This document shows positions 1 through 7,871 of a DNA stretch of 38,785 nt, piece after piece. Source of the stretch: DASVEG01 sp035540495 (GTDB taxonomy: Bacteria; Actinomycetota; Acidimicrobiia; Acidimicrobiales; CADCTF01). The position numbers were made by a program, and so were the translations under genes. The DNA lies in contig DATLGL010000023.1 of assembly GCA_035540495.1 (NCBI GenBank), positions 1 through 38,785 of the forward strand, in the 5' to 3' direction. The notes beneath the pieces are model-generated. The model searched no databases. It worked only from the letters and a program-made list of their open reading frames with translations, and had not been told where the DNA came from. Positions within the stretch are counted from its first letter, which is position 1, and every line of letters starts with the position of its first letter.

Positions 1-38
1 ACCACGGACGTTGCTGACACTCCGGGTCCACCGATGAG

Positions 39-99
39 CTGAGCCTCCGGGCGAACGTGTGGCTCTTCCACAAGACGCACGTTCCCCCAGGAGGCTCAG
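39..99 (+). promoter_or_regulatory. Hairpin hiding the transposase ribosome binding site
   Basis: CTGAGCCTCC at 39-48 is the exact reverse complement of GGAGGCTCAG at 90-99. GGAGG at 90-94 is the Shine-Dalgarno of the transposase, whose TTG start is at 100. Inside the loop a second perfect stem, TGTGG/CCACA (58-62 and 68-72), would fold alone. An RNA entering from outside the element would form this structure and mask the ribosome binding site. A transcript starting inside the left arm would not. Confidence 0.6.
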
Positions 100-1059
100 T
101 TGCACGGTAACGCTCGCCTGACCCATCGCGGTCGACAGGAGGTCGTCGAGCGGTTGAAGGCCGGGACGCCGCCGGCCACGGTGGCTCGCTTGATGAACGT
201 GTCGAGAGACACCGTCTACAAGTGGCGAGACCGTCACGACGCCGACCCAGACGGCCAGTGGTGGGTCGATCGGTCGAGCCGGCCGCACACGTCGCCGAAC
301 AAGACGCCGCGCAAGATCGAGAAGAAGATCACCTCGCTGCGACGCAACAAGAAGCTCGGCCCGGCGCGCATCGCGGGCCAGCTCGAGATCCCCGCGTCGA
401 CGGTGCACAAGGTGTTGGTCCGCAACCGGATGTCGCGCCTCGCGTGGATGGACCGCCCAACAGGCGAGGTGATCCGTCGCTACGAGCACGACAAGCCCGG
501 CGACCTCGTCCACGTGGACATCAAGAAACTCGGCAAGATCCCGCCCGGCGGCGGCTGGCGAGCCCACGGCCGTGCCGCGTCGGCGCACCAGTCGAAGAAG
601 AAGCGGCCGATCGGCTACTGCTACGTCCACTCCGCCGTCGACGATCACTCCCGCCTCGCCTACTCCGAGATCCATGACGACGAGAGGGGCTGCACCGCCG
701 CAGGCTTCTGGACGCGAGCACGCGCCTTCTTCGCCGCTCACGGCATCGCGGTGAGGGCTGTCCTCACCGACAACGGGTCCTGCTATCGCTCCAGCGACTG
801 GATCCAAGCCGTCGTCGACGGCGGCGCCATGCCCCGCTACATCCGCCCCTACCGACCACAGACCAACGGCAAGGTCGAGCGCTTCAACCGCACCCTCCTC
901 GACGAGTGGGCCTACGTCCGCAAGTACTCCTCAGAAGCCGAACGGCGCCGACGACTCGACAGCTGGTTGCACATCTACAACCATCACCGCTGCCACACGG
1001 CGCTCGGCGGCCACCCACCGATCACACGCGTCGACAACGTGTCTGGGCACTACACCTAG
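100..1059 (+). CDS. IS481-family DDE transposase
   Basis: This 319-residue protein would catalyse strand cleavage and transfer of its own element. The N-terminal third has two helix-turn-helix segments (about residues 10-45 and 75-110), including a stretch around VSRDTVYKW at 34-42. The integrase core has the DDE triad at D140 (VHVD), D224 (LTDNGS) and E260 (NGKVERFNR), with exactly 35 residues between D224 and E260 as expected for IS481/IS3-like enzymes. The start is TTG at 100 with GGAGG five bases upstream, inside a hairpin. The length is normal and no frame break is seen, so the gene looks intact. No passenger gene is visible in the element. Confidence 0.93.
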   Translation: MHGNARLTHRGRQEVVERLKAGTPPATVARLMNVSRDTVYKWRDRHDADPDGQWWVDRSSRPHTSPNKTPRKIEKKITSLRRNKKLGPARIAGQLEIPASTVHKVLVRNRMSRLAWMDRPTGEVIRRYEHDKPGDLVHVDIKKLGKIPPGGGWRAHGRAASAHQSKKKRPIGYCYVHSAVDDHSRLAYSEIHDDERGCTAAGFWTRARAFFAAHGIAVRAVLTDNGSCYRSSDWIQAVVDGGAMPRYIRPYRPQTNGKVERFNRTLLDEWAYVRKYSSEAERRRRLDSWLHIYNHHRCHTALGGHPPITRVDNVSGHYT

Positions 1060-1127
1060 TCCGATCGGGTCATGACTGAAATGCCCCGTGACGATCATTC
1101 AACGAACAGCCATCAGGACCGACACAA

Positions 1128-1163
1128 CTGTCAGCCGTAGCCCGAAGGGGCTGTGGCAGACAG
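1128..1163. terminator. Long imperfect inverted repeat after the IS element
   Basis: A 16-base left arm (1128-1143) and right arm (1148-1163) pair with three mismatches around a GAAG tetraloop. No T-run follows. It could act as a terminator of transposase transcription or be a remnant of another element end. The segment between the transposase stop and this hairpin holds nothing else that I can identify. Confidence 0.4.
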
Positions 1164-1181
1164 CTCAAAAGGACTGGTCAG

Positions 1182-1467
1182 ATGGCGCACGTCGAGATCC
1201 GACGAACGAGGAGCGTGTCACGGCGGGCCCGCCGGCGGACGGATGACCGCCGTGCGATCCTCGTCACCGCGTCGATGCTGATGATTGCCGTCGGTGCGGT
1301 CGGCGGCTCTCATCGGCACCTCGGCGAACGACAAGTTCACCTCGATCGCGAACGAGATCAGCCGAACCAGCTCCAGGCGCCGCCGGCGCCACCGGGCCAT
1401 CCGGATGCCTCTCGCAACGAAGAAGCGGGCCTATCGAAAGGCCCGCTTCTTCGCGTTCGGCGGCTGA
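1182..1467 (+). pseudogene. Frameshifted remnant of a small pilin-like membrane protein
   Basis: From ATG 1182, preceded by AAAGGA at a good distance, one frame reads an Arg-rich leader then RRAILVTASMLMIAVGAVG, a hydrophobic stretch preceded by basic residues. One frame over, starting near 1300, it continues as ALIGTSANDKFTSIANEIS. Together these resemble the hydrophobic segment and C-terminus of small Flp/TadE-type pilins. The join needs one frameshift near 1300. In the first frame the reading continues without a stop into the downstream hydrolase, which should not be read as a fusion. The family assignment is by eye only. A terminator-like hairpin lies at 1420-1451. Confidence 0.35.
1420..1451. 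terminator. Perfect 12-bp stem-loop, probable terminator
   Basis: AAGAAGCGGGCC at 1420-1431 pairs perfectly with GGCCCGCTTCTT at 1440-1451 across an 8-base loop. The arms have AAGAA on one side and TTCTT on the other, so it could stop transcription from either direction. It separates the decayed upstream ORF from the hydrolase gene at 1512. No long T-run follows. Confidence 0.6.
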
Positions 1468-1511
1468 AGCGCGTAGACCTAGGCGTCCGAAGACGTGGGG
1501 GATGGAACGGG

Positions 1512-2315
1512 ATGACGACGACCGATCGGGTCACGGTGGAACGAGACGTGGTCTTCGGTACGGGCGGGGGACGTGATCTCCGCTGCGACGTGTACACACC
1601 GCCGGGCGACGTGGCGGACGCACCGGCGGTCGTCCTCGTCCATGGCGGTGCGTGGCGCCAGGGCGACCGGTCGCAGCTGCGTGGCTACGGGATCCTGCTC
1701 GGACGTGAGGGCTACGTCTGCGTCGCGCCGGAGTACCGGCTCACGCCGGAGTCACGATGGCCGGCGCAGATCCACGACGTGAAGGCAGCGATCCGGTGGA
1801 CGCGTGCCAACGCCGAACGCCTGCATATCGACCCCGATCGCATCGCCATCGAGGGCAACTCCGCGGGCGCTCACCTGGCGTTGCTCGCCGCCGCGACTCC
1901 CGGACTCGACCAGTTCGAGGGCGACGGCGGCAACCACGGCGTGCCCACCCATGTCGCTGCGGCCGTGGCCGTGTACCCGCCGACCTTGCTCTGGCACGGC
2001 GAGCGGGCCTCGGGAGGGGTTGCGTTCCAGACCATCGCCGGTGACGGAACGGCGGAGGAAGCGCGCGCGGCCAGTCCGGTCTCGCACGTGACCTCCTCAC
2101 ATCCGCCGACGATGCTCATCCACGGCACCGCCGATGCCACGGTCCCACCGAAGGCGAGCATCCTGATGTACGAGGCGCTCGTGGCAGCCGGTGTGCCGGT
2201 CGATCTCCACATGTACGCCGAGCAGCCGCACGCCTTCGACGCGAAGCCCGAGTTCGGCCGCCTCTGCGCGGCCGAGATGAAGGTCTTCCTCGACCGCTAC
2301 GTCAAGCCGACCTGA
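1512..2315 (+). CDS. Alpha/beta hydrolase (acetyl-esterase/lipase type)
   Basis: A 267-residue cytoplasmic hydrolase of the BD-FAE/hormone-sensitive-lipase-like group, expected to cleave a small ester. The substrate is unknown. The oxyanion loop HGGAW is at 44-48, the nucleophile elbow GNSAG at 115-119 (S117), the acid in GTADATV (D208) and the base in QPHAF (H240). I chose ATG 1512 because family similarity begins there and because the frame upstream runs through a terminator-like stem-loop. A G-rich stretch just upstream can serve as ribosome binding site. The 3' end overlaps the convergent kinase pseudogene by 14 bases. Confidence 0.85.
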   Translation: MTTTDRVTVERDVVFGTGGGRDLRCDVYTPPGDVADAPAVVLVHGGAWRQGDRSQLRGYGILLGREGYVCVAPEYRLTPESRWPAQIHDVKAAIRWTRANAERLHIDPDRIAIEGNSAGAHLALLAAATPGLDQFEGDGGNHGVPTHVAAAVAVYPPTLLWHGERASGGVAFQTIAGDGTAEEARAASPVSHVTSSHPPTMLIHGTADATVPPKASILMYEALVAAGVPVDLHMYAEQPHAFDAKPEFGRLCAAEMKVFLDRYVKPT

Positions 2316-3165
2316 CGGTCGCGCAGGACAGCGCGAGGTCGAGGCCGAAGCGGGCCACCTGCGCGCGGCGGGCGACGATGGGCGCCTGGCTCGCCTCGTC
2401 GAGGTCCGGACGGTCGAGAAGCAGCGCGCCGAACACGGTCCGGGTGGCGAGGTGGACGGCGAATGCCCGCTCGACGGAAGCGGCGTCCGCGGCCTCGGCG
2501 ACTCCTTCGCGATATCCCTCGACGATCGCTGCGGCGATCGACTCGGTGTCGAGCTCTTCCTGTCCCTCGTCGAAGCGGCCGACGAGGAGCTGGGCGAGGT
2601 CGCTACCGAGCTCGCCTGCGTTCGCATACGACCAGTCGATGGCGACGATCGTGCCGTCGCCGGGCTCGCGCAGGTTGTCGGGCGCGGCGTCGCCGTGGCA
2701 CATCCCCCGTGGGAGCCGATCGAGTGACGAGAGCATCGCCGGCATCAGGTCGGCGAGCCGGAAGAGGTCGCGGCGGAAGTCGCGGTCGACCGCGGCGGCG
2801 ATCACCGGCTGCGCCCAGAACGCATCTTCCGACTGGATCGCGAGGTCGTTGTTGACGACCTTGCCGAAGAACAGGCCGGCGATCGACCGCCGTGTCATCC
2901 CGAGACGCACGATCGCAGTGTCGCCGGGGAAGGTGCTCCCGAGGCGGCCGAGGGCCACGGCCGAGCGGCGGTACCGGTCGAGGTCCCACTCCGCGGAGTC
3001 GTCGACGTCTTCGAGCCACAACGTGATGGTCCCGGAGCTTCGTCCACCGCGTGCAGCGCCGGCATGCGGAGGCCGTCGGGTATTAGCTCTCCAAGGCCCG
3101 ACCGATACACCCGTGGTTCATCGAGCCAGTCGAGATCTCGGAGAACCTGGCACTTGACGTGTGCC
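2302..3165 (-). pseudogene. Aminoglycoside phosphotransferase (APH)-family kinase, truncated and frameshifted
   Basis: The C-terminal lobe reads intact from about 3021 to 2302. It has the catalytic-loop signature CHGDAAPDN and the metal-binding AIDWSYAN (the kinase DFG equivalent). Just upstream, in another frame (3165 to about 3031), the sequence reads VYRSGLGELIPDGLRMPALHAVDE, here cut to its ends: VYRSGL and PALHAVDE, which is the usual link between the two lobes. The frames join only if one base is restored near 3028, at CCGGGACC. The N-lobe with its nucleotide-binding loop is not found between 3165 and the SDR gene. This is therefore a dead gene, or an assembly error plus a truncation. 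Family members phosphorylate small hydroxylated substrates and most are not true resistance enzymes. Confidence 0.75.
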
Positions 3166-3319
3166 CTGCGCGCGTTCAGGCACCGGCGGTGTCCTCGAGA
3201 TCGCCGATTCGCTGCTCCGGGTCGTCGCTCGATGCGCAAAAGGCGGGGACTGTGGAAGGTGCGCACCCACCGTGGGCCCAGAAGTACTGTGGGGCGTTCT
3301 TCGGGTGTAGGGATGTGCG

Positions 3320-4081
3320 ATGCCCGACTTGAGTGGTCATGTGGGGATCATCACGGGTGCGGCACGTGGGATGGGGCGCGCGTACGCAGCGGCGGCCGCT
3401 TCTGCTGGTGCCAAAGTGGTCGTCGCGGATATCGGCGATGCCGAACCGGTTGCCGGCGAGGTCACTGAGGCGGGAGGCAGCGCGATAGCCGTCCAAGTCG
3501 ACGTTTCGGACGAGGCTTCGGTAGGGGCGATGGTCCAGGCGACTATCGACGAGTTCGGGCGGATCGACTTCCTTGTGAACAATGCCGCGCTCTACGCGAC
3601 TCTCGGCATCAGCCCGTTCACCGCGATCACCGTCGATGACTGGGATCGCGTCATGGCTGTCAACCTGCGGGGCCCGTTCCTCTGTGCGCGCGCGGTTGTC
3701 CCGCACATGATCGAGCAGCGGAATGGGTCGATCGTGAACATCTCGTCCAACACTGCTCTCGCCGGCGTGCCGTTCCTCGCTCACTACGTGTCGTCGAAGG
3801 GCGGATTGATCGCCCTGACACGAGCTCTCGCGCGCGAACTTGGTGAGCACGCGATCCGGGTCAACACGGTGACCCCCGGATTTACGATGAGTGACGGCAG
3901 CCGCCAGCTCTTTCGCGACGCCGGGCTGCCTGAAGGCGATCCCACGATCAACGAGCGCTCGATCAAGCGGGAGCAGCAGCCTGAGGACGTCGTCGGCGCA
4001 GTGCTGTTCCTTGTCGCCGACGATTCGCGGTTCGTGACCGGCCAGATCATCAACGTCGACGGCGGCTGGCTGGCGCACTGA
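3320..4081 (+). CDS. Short-chain dehydrogenase/reductase (classical SDR)
   Basis: A 253-residue NAD(P)-dependent oxidoreductase. The Rossmann motif TGAARGMG is at 12-19, the adenine-binding D61 follows a beta strand, NNAA is at 87-90, and the catalytic tetrad is N115, S143, Y156 and K160 (YVSSK). After the PG motif at 186-187 the C-terminus ends in the standard VTGQIINVDGGW. D37 at the end of the second strand favours NAD over NADP. ATG 3320 gives the normal family length. TAGGGAT lies 6 bases upstream and may be part of a leaderless promoter. The substrate cannot be read from the sequence, and the neighbours are unrelated or broken. Confidence 0.92.
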   Translation: MPDLSGHVGIITGAARGMGRAYAAAAASAGAKVVVADIGDAEPVAGEVTEAGGSAIAVQVDVSDEASVGAMVQATIDEFGRIDFLVNNAALYATLGISPFTAITVDDWDRVMAVNLRGPFLCARAVVPHMIEQRNGSIVNISSNTALAGVPFLAHYVSSKGGLIALTRALARELGEHAIRVNTVTPGFTMSDGSRQLFRDAGLPEGDPTINERSIKREQQPEDVVGAVLFLVADDSRFVTGQIINVDGGWLAH

Positions 4082-4135
4082 CGGCCCACCAACGACGAGC
4101 CGCAGCGCGCGCACAACGGCCTCCTTCCGAAGCCA

Positions 4136-4498
4136 TCAGCTCGTGAACTTGTCGACCTGTGACTTCTTCGCTCGCACTCTCCACGCCTCAGTGATCAGTT
4201 CGCGAAGCTGGTCGTCGTCCACCGTCGCAAGCCGGACGAGTACTGACGTATTCCGTGACTTCGCCCAGCGGTCCGTGACCAAGAAGGTGGCCGGATCCTC
4301 TTCGAGCAGGGCGCCGCGCTCGTCGAGGGTTGTTCGAATGGCGATGACCTCGTCGACAGCCGGACTGTCGAGCCGTGGATTTCGGCGGACGATGACCTTG
4401 CCGTTCACGCGCCAGGCTGCGTTGCCCGCGGTGCCGGGGTCGAGTTCGGCGCCTGGGAGATCACGAGCGATATCCGAAACCGTCTCCCAGCTCGCCAT
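4136..4498 (-). CDS. MmcQ/YjbR-family protein
   Basis: A 120-residue protein of the MmcQ/YjbR superfamily (double-wing DNA-binding-like fold, biochemical role unknown). Typical features are the N-terminal helix with DIARDLPGAE, the strand AAWRVNGKVIVRRN, the PATFLVTDRW segment in the middle and the C-terminal ELITEAWRVRAKK helix. It stands alone, reading away from the rlmN group. ATG 4498 has no good Shine-Dalgarno but has TATCTT seven bases upstream, so it is probably leaderless. The 206 bases between its start and the next gene contain no feature I recognise beyond that promoter. Confidence 0.8.
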   Translation of the reverse strand: MASWETVSDIARDLPGAELDPGTAGNAAWRVNGKVIVRRNPRLDSPAVDEVIAIRTTLDERGALLEEDPATFLVTDRWAKSRNTSVLVRLATVDDDQLRELITEAWRVRAKKSQVDKFTS

Positions 4499-4505
4499 CT
4501 ACCTG

Positions 4506-4511
4506 AAGATA
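4506..4511 (-). promoter_or_regulatory. Candidate -10 box (TATCTT) of a leaderless gene
   Basis: TATCTT on the minus strand ends 7 bases before ATG 4498, the spacing expected if transcription begins at the start codon. Confidence 0.5.
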
Positions 4512-4704
4512 GGTCGTCGTGGCGCGCGGCAGCGTCGCGCCGAACGTCGACCGCTTCAAGGCAGGATGCTCAGCAGATGGGTGTGTCGGGCCCTGTAGAT
4601 CCGGGGCCCAGGACACCGCGTCGCGGTACTCGCGGCGCCGGGGGGTGGGGGCTCCGGAAGCCCTGGCCGACGCCTGAGCAAGACCTGCAGCCCACAAAGA
4701 GCCG

Positions 4705-5097
4705 TTACTTGAACCAGATCTTCTGGTACTCGCGGCTCTGGGGGTGTACGAGGAGGGCGACGAGGGCGACGTCGAACAGCAGACCCAAGAGGTTGTAGTC
4801 GAGCGGGTTGATCTGGTAGCGAACGCTCACGAGCAGGCGAGTTGCGAGAGGGAGGATGGCTGCAGCCAAGCCCGCGTAGTAGCCCCACCGTCGCTCGTTG
4901 GCTATCCCGTACCCACCCGCCGCGTACGCGGCCGGGAGGACCAGGCGCAGCAGGGTGACGGTCGCCGATCCGAAGAGCAGGGCGAACTCGGGATCGAGAC
5001 CGAACAGCAGCGCGAACACCGCGTTCATGTACAGGAGGAAGACCGCGATCTGCAGCGTCTGGGGCTGCGTTTGGTTGAACCAGCGCTGCGTCTGCAC
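4705..5097 (-). CDS. Small four-helix membrane protein, unknown function
   Basis: A 130-residue hydrophobic protein with about four predicted membrane helices: around 14-32 (LQIAVFLLYMNAVFALL), 36-58, 68-86 and 98-116. It ends in a charged HPQSREYQKIWFK tail. GTG 5097 is chosen because it lies 4 bases after the rlmN stop codon, which suggests co-translation. Longer reading into rlmN adds a low-complexity stretch that is the rlmN shadow. I do not recognise a named family. Its role may or may not relate to rlmN. Confidence 0.72.
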   Translation of the reverse strand: MQTQRWFNQTQPQTLQIAVFLLYMNAVFALLFGLDPEFALLFGSATVTLLRLVLPAAYAAGGYGIANERRWGYYAGLAAAILPLATRLLVSVRYQINPLDYNLLGLLFDVALVALLVHPQSREYQKIWFK

Positions 5098-5101
5098 TCG
5101 C

Positions 5102-6157
5102 TCAGTCTGCCAGCGCCCTCGGCCGTAGCTCGACGCGGTCGGTGCACGCCCGCAACTGGCCGCACGCGGCGTCGATGTCGGTGCCTCTGTTGCGACGGAC
5201 CGTCGCATTCACGCCGAGGGCTTGCAAAGCGTCGTGGAAGCGACGCACGCGCTCAGGCGGGGTGCCTCGGGTGGGGTAGCCGGGCGTCGGGTTCAGCGGG
5301 ATGAGGTTCACGTGCGCGCCCAGCGACCGGGCGTACTCCGCGAGCTCGGCCGCATCGGAGGCGCGATCGTTCACGCCGTCGATCAACGCCCACTCGAACG
5401 ACAGCCGGCGGTTCTTCGCGTCGAGGTAGCTGCGGCACGCGTCGTGCAACGCGTCGAGCGGATACCGGCGGTTGATGGGCACCAACTCGTCGCGAAGGGC
5501 GTCGTTCGCTGCGTGCAGCGACACGGCGAGGTTCACCGGCAGCGCCTCCGAGGCGAGGCGGCGGATGCCGGGGATGATGCCGACGGTCGAGATCGTGAGG
5601 TGCCGGGCCGAGAGGCCGACGTCGCCGTGAAGTCGCTCGACCGCTCGCCAAACGGAGTCGTAATTCGCCATCGGCTCGCCCATCCCCATGAAGACGACGT
5701 TCGAGAGGCGACGCCCGGTGGAAGCCGCGGCGCTGCGGGCGCGAACGACCTGCTCGACGATCTCGCCGGTGGTGAGCTGGCGGTCGAACCCGGCCTGACC
5801 CGTCGCGCAGAAGCCGCAGGCCATCGCGCACCCGGCCTGTGACGAGATGCACACCGTGGAGCGTCCGGGATAGTGCATGAGCACCGACTCGACGGCACGA
5901 CCGTCGTGGAGGCGCCACAGCCACTTGATCGTCTCGCCGTCGTCGCTCACCGACTCGATCGCCGGCGTGAGCGCCGGCGCGATCTCGGCCGCGGTCGCCA
6001 GCTTCGCCCGGAGCGCCTTCGGCAGCGTGGTCAGCTCGGCCGGATCGGCGCCATGCGAGTACAACCCCTCCCAGAGCTGCCGGGCGCGGTACGACGGCTC
6101 GCCGAGCGACGCGACCAGCGCGGCGACGTCGTCGAAGGAGAGGTCGTACCGGGACAT
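5102..6157 (-). CDS. rlmN: 23S rRNA/tRNA adenine-C2 methyltransferase RlmN
   Basis: A 351-residue radical SAM enzyme that methylates C2 of A2503 in 23S rRNA and A37 of some tRNAs. An N-terminal RNA-binding helical domain (YRARQLWEGLY, about 23-33) is followed by the radical SAM barrel with the cluster cysteines C110, C114 and C117 (CAMACGFC), the GMGEP motif and SLHAAND. The methyl-carrying cysteine is in DIDAACGQL near the C-terminus. ATG 6157 gives the normal length. The open frame extends far upstream on this strand only because it is the shadow of the divergent transporter gene. Start codons of the two divergent genes are 36 bases apart. Confidence 0.96.
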   Translation of the reverse strand: MSRYDLSFDDVAALVASLGEPSYRARQLWEGLYSHGADPAELTTLPKALRAKLATAAEIAPALTPAIESVSDDGETIKWLWRLHDGRAVESVLMHYPGRSTVCISSQAGCAMACGFCATGQAGFDRQLTTGEIVEQVVRARSAAASTGRRLSNVVFMGMGEPMANYDSVWRAVERLHGDVGLSARHLTISTVGIIPGIRRLASEALPVNLAVSLHAANDALRDELVPINRRYPLDALHDACRSYLDAKNRRLSFEWALIDGVNDRASDAAELAEYARSLGAHVNLIPLNPTPGYPTRGTPPERVRRFHDALQALGVNATVRRNRGTDIDAACGQLRACTDRVELRPRALAD

Positions 6158-6178
6158 GTACGTCAGGGTACGGGCGGG

Positions 6179-6184
6179 TAGGTT
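6179..6184 (+). promoter_or_regulatory. Candidate -10 box (TAGGTT) of a leaderless gene
   Basis: TAGGTT ends 9 bases before ATG 6194 in the short rlmN/transporter divergent spacer. No Shine-Dalgarno sequence precedes the ATG. Confidence 0.45.
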
Positions 6185-6193
6185 CGCCCGCAG

Positions 6194-6931
6194 ATGACGG
6201 AGCAGCCGGTGACCGCGAAACACGAGCCGTTCGAGCCGGAGCACCACCATCGAGACGTCCAGGGCGGCAAGGCGCGAGCCGCGGTGTTCGGCATCAGCGA
6301 CGGGCTGGTGTCGAACTTGGCGCTGGTCCTGGGCGTCGCAGGTGCCGGCCCTGCTCCTTCCGTCGTGCGCCTGGCCGGGCTCGTGGGACTGGTCGGCGGC
6401 GCCTTCTCGATGGCCGCCGGGGAGTACGTGTCGATGAAGGCCCAGGCGGAGCTGCTCGCGGCCGAGCTCGAGATCGAACGTCGGGAAATCGTCCACCGAC
6501 CCGACAAGGAGCGGCGCGAGCTGGCGTCGATCTACCGCAGCCGCGGGATAGCGCCAGACATCGCCGAGCGGATCGCCGAGGAGATGCACGCCCATCCCGA
6601 GCTCGCCCTCGAGACCCACGCACGCGAGGAGCTGGGGATCGATCCGAACGAGCTGGGATCGCCGATCGGCGCGGCAGGGTGGTCGTTCGTCGCCTTCTGC
6701 GTCGGTGCAGTGGTTCCGTTGCTTCCGTGGTTCTTGACCCGTGGAGCCGCTGCCATCGGCCTTTCGATCGGGCTCGCGATGGCCGCGGCGCTGGTCATCG
6801 GTACCGTCCTCGGCCGTGCGACGGGGCGGCCGCCGTGGCGAGCGGCCCTGCGCCAGCTGGTGATCGCGGTCCTCGCCGCCGGTGTGCCCTACGCGATCGG
6901 AAACGCCGTCGGCGTCACCGCTGCGGGCTGA
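6194..6931 (+). CDS. VIT1/CCC1-family metal transporter
   Basis: A 245-residue membrane protein of the vacuolar-iron-transporter family, expected to move Fe(II) or Mn(II) across the membrane. The first helix holds the family signature AAVFGISDGLVSNLALVLG (about 29-47), followed by GGAFSMAAGEYVSMKAQAE. A long charged cytoplasmic helical segment (about 85-150, ERREIVHRPDKERREL and onward, rich in Glu and His) corresponds to the metal-binding domain of VIT proteins. Three further membrane helices follow (about 158-180, 185-205, 215-238). The N-terminus is His-rich (EHHHRD). The 3' end overlaps convergent mshD by 17 bases. Confidence 0.9.
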   Translation: MTEQPVTAKHEPFEPEHHHRDVQGGKARAAVFGISDGLVSNLALVLGVAGAGPAPSVVRLAGLVGLVGGAFSMAAGEYVSMKAQAELLAAELEIERREIVHRPDKERRELASIYRSRGIAPDIAERIAEEMHAHPELALETHAREELGIDPNELGSPIGAAGWSFVAFCVGAVVPLLPWFLTRGAAAIGLSIGLAMAAALVIGTVLGRATGRPPWRAALRQLVIAVLAAGVPYAIGNAVGVTAAG

Positions 6932-7871
6932 TGTCGCCGGTGTACGCGCGGTCGACGTGGTCGACCGTGAAGCCGAGATCGTCGTACAACCGCACGGCCG
7001 GCGCGTTGCTCGCGTCGACGTAGAGCATCCCGACGTCGAGGCCGAGCTTCGTGAGGTGGTCGAGGCCGGCAACGACGAGCGCCCTGCCGAGGCCGCGACC
7101 GGCGAAATCGGGATCGACCGCGATCACGTAGATCTCGCCCAGCGGTGGCTCGTGATCAGCGTGCACCTTCGTCCAGCAGAACCCTGCGAGGCGCCCGTCG
7201 AGCTCGTGGAGCAGGAACCCGTCGGGGTCGAACCACGGTTCGGACTCCCGCGCCTTCAGCGTGGCGAGGTCCCAGTCGCCCTGTTCGGGATGCCAAGCGA
7301 AGGCGCGGTTGTTCACCTCCAGCCACGCCTCTTCGTCGCTCCCGACGACGAAGGGGCGGGTGACGAGGTCGGTCGTCTCGCCGAGGGGGAGCGGTCGACG
7401 CATCTGCAGCAGGTCGCGCCCACGCTGCAGCCCGGCGGTCGCCGCCACCTCCTCCTGCCACGGCTTCGGCTTCGAGATCCAGAGGTGGACGTGTCCGCCG
7501 CCCTCGGAGCGCACGATGCCGAGCGCCTCCGACAGGAGCTCGTTCCCGATGCTCACGCCGTCCGCGGCTCGGTGGTGGGGGTCGACGACGAACTCGAGGG
7601 CCCAAGTCCCCGACCCCTTCGACACCTGGGCGTACCCGACGGGGTGGTCGTGGCCCTCGCCCCAGGCGACGAGCCCCGCGAACCCCTCTCGACCGCCCTG
7701 GACGAGGTCGAGCCACTGGTGCTCGCCGAGCGGATGGTGCCCGTCTTCGGCTTCTGCCAGCTCGAGCAGCTCCGACACCGCAGCGATGTCGTCAGGACGC
7801 ATCTGGCGCTTCACCTCGAGCCGCCGCAACGGGTTCTGCACGACCGGCGACACTAACCTCCGCCGACTCAT
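6915..7871 (-). CDS. mshD: Mycothiol synthase MshD
   Basis: Makes mycothiol, the actinobacterial thiol redox buffer, by acetylating Cys-GlcN-Ins. The 318-residue protein has two GNAT domains. The first is degenerate (about 20-140, with HLWISKPKP). The second is canonical (about 170-315), with the acetyl-CoA loop VDPDFAGRGLGRALV and the final strand GFTVDHVDRAYTG. ATG 7871 shares its bases with the start of divergent nth (CATGG). A GTG at 7853 with GGAGG close upstream is an alternative start, and translation from there would remove the odd overlap. Presence of mshD is one reason to place this genome in Actinobacteria. Confidence 0.9.
   Translation of the reverse strand: MSRRRLVSPVVQNPLRRLEVKRQMRPDDIAAVSELLELAEAEDGHHPLGEHQWLDLVQGGREGFAGLVAWGEGHDHPVGYAQVSKGSGTWALEFVVDPHHRAADGVSIGNELLSEALGIVRSEGGGHVHLWISKPKPWQEEVAATAGLQRGRDLLQMRRPLPLGETTDLVTRPFVVGSDEEAWLEVNNRAFAWHPEQGDWDLATLKARESEPWFDPDGFLLHELDGRLAGFCWTKVHADHEPPLGEIYVIAVDPDFAGRGLGRALVVAGLDHLTKLGLDVGMLYVDASNAPAVRLYDDLGFTVDHVDRAYTGDISPQR
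7854..7859 (+). promoter_or_regulatory. Candidate -10 box (TAACCT) of leaderless nth
   Basis: TAACCT ends 10 bases before ATG 7870. No Shine-Dalgarno is present on this strand. The box lies inside the 5' end of divergent mshD. Confidence 0.5.

Larger units (their letters stand above)
12..1097 (+). mobile_element. IS481-family insertion sequence, ends approximate
   Basis: The unit holds one DDE transposase gene and little else, as is usual for IS481 elements. The ends are inferred only from weak similarity between the left segment TGCTGACACTCCGGG (from about 12) and the complement of the right segment CCCCGTGACGATCA (to about 1097). No clear target-site duplication is visible. The left flank in the window is only 11 bases, so the true left end could be slightly different. 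Confidence 0.45.

Noticed and set aside
3010..3040. Programmed frameshift in the APH-like kinase
   Set aside because: No slippery heptamer is present and the N-lobe is missing, so a pseudogene is simpler.
4512..4704. Possible tRNA or small RNA in the G-rich spacer
   Set aside because: No T-loop (GGTTCGA-like) or cloverleaf arms were found. The spacer appears to be ordinary intergenic DNA.
6158..7072. N-terminal extension of rlmN
   Set aside because: It is the antisense of the VIT1-like gene. RlmN homology and normal length begin at ATG 6157.
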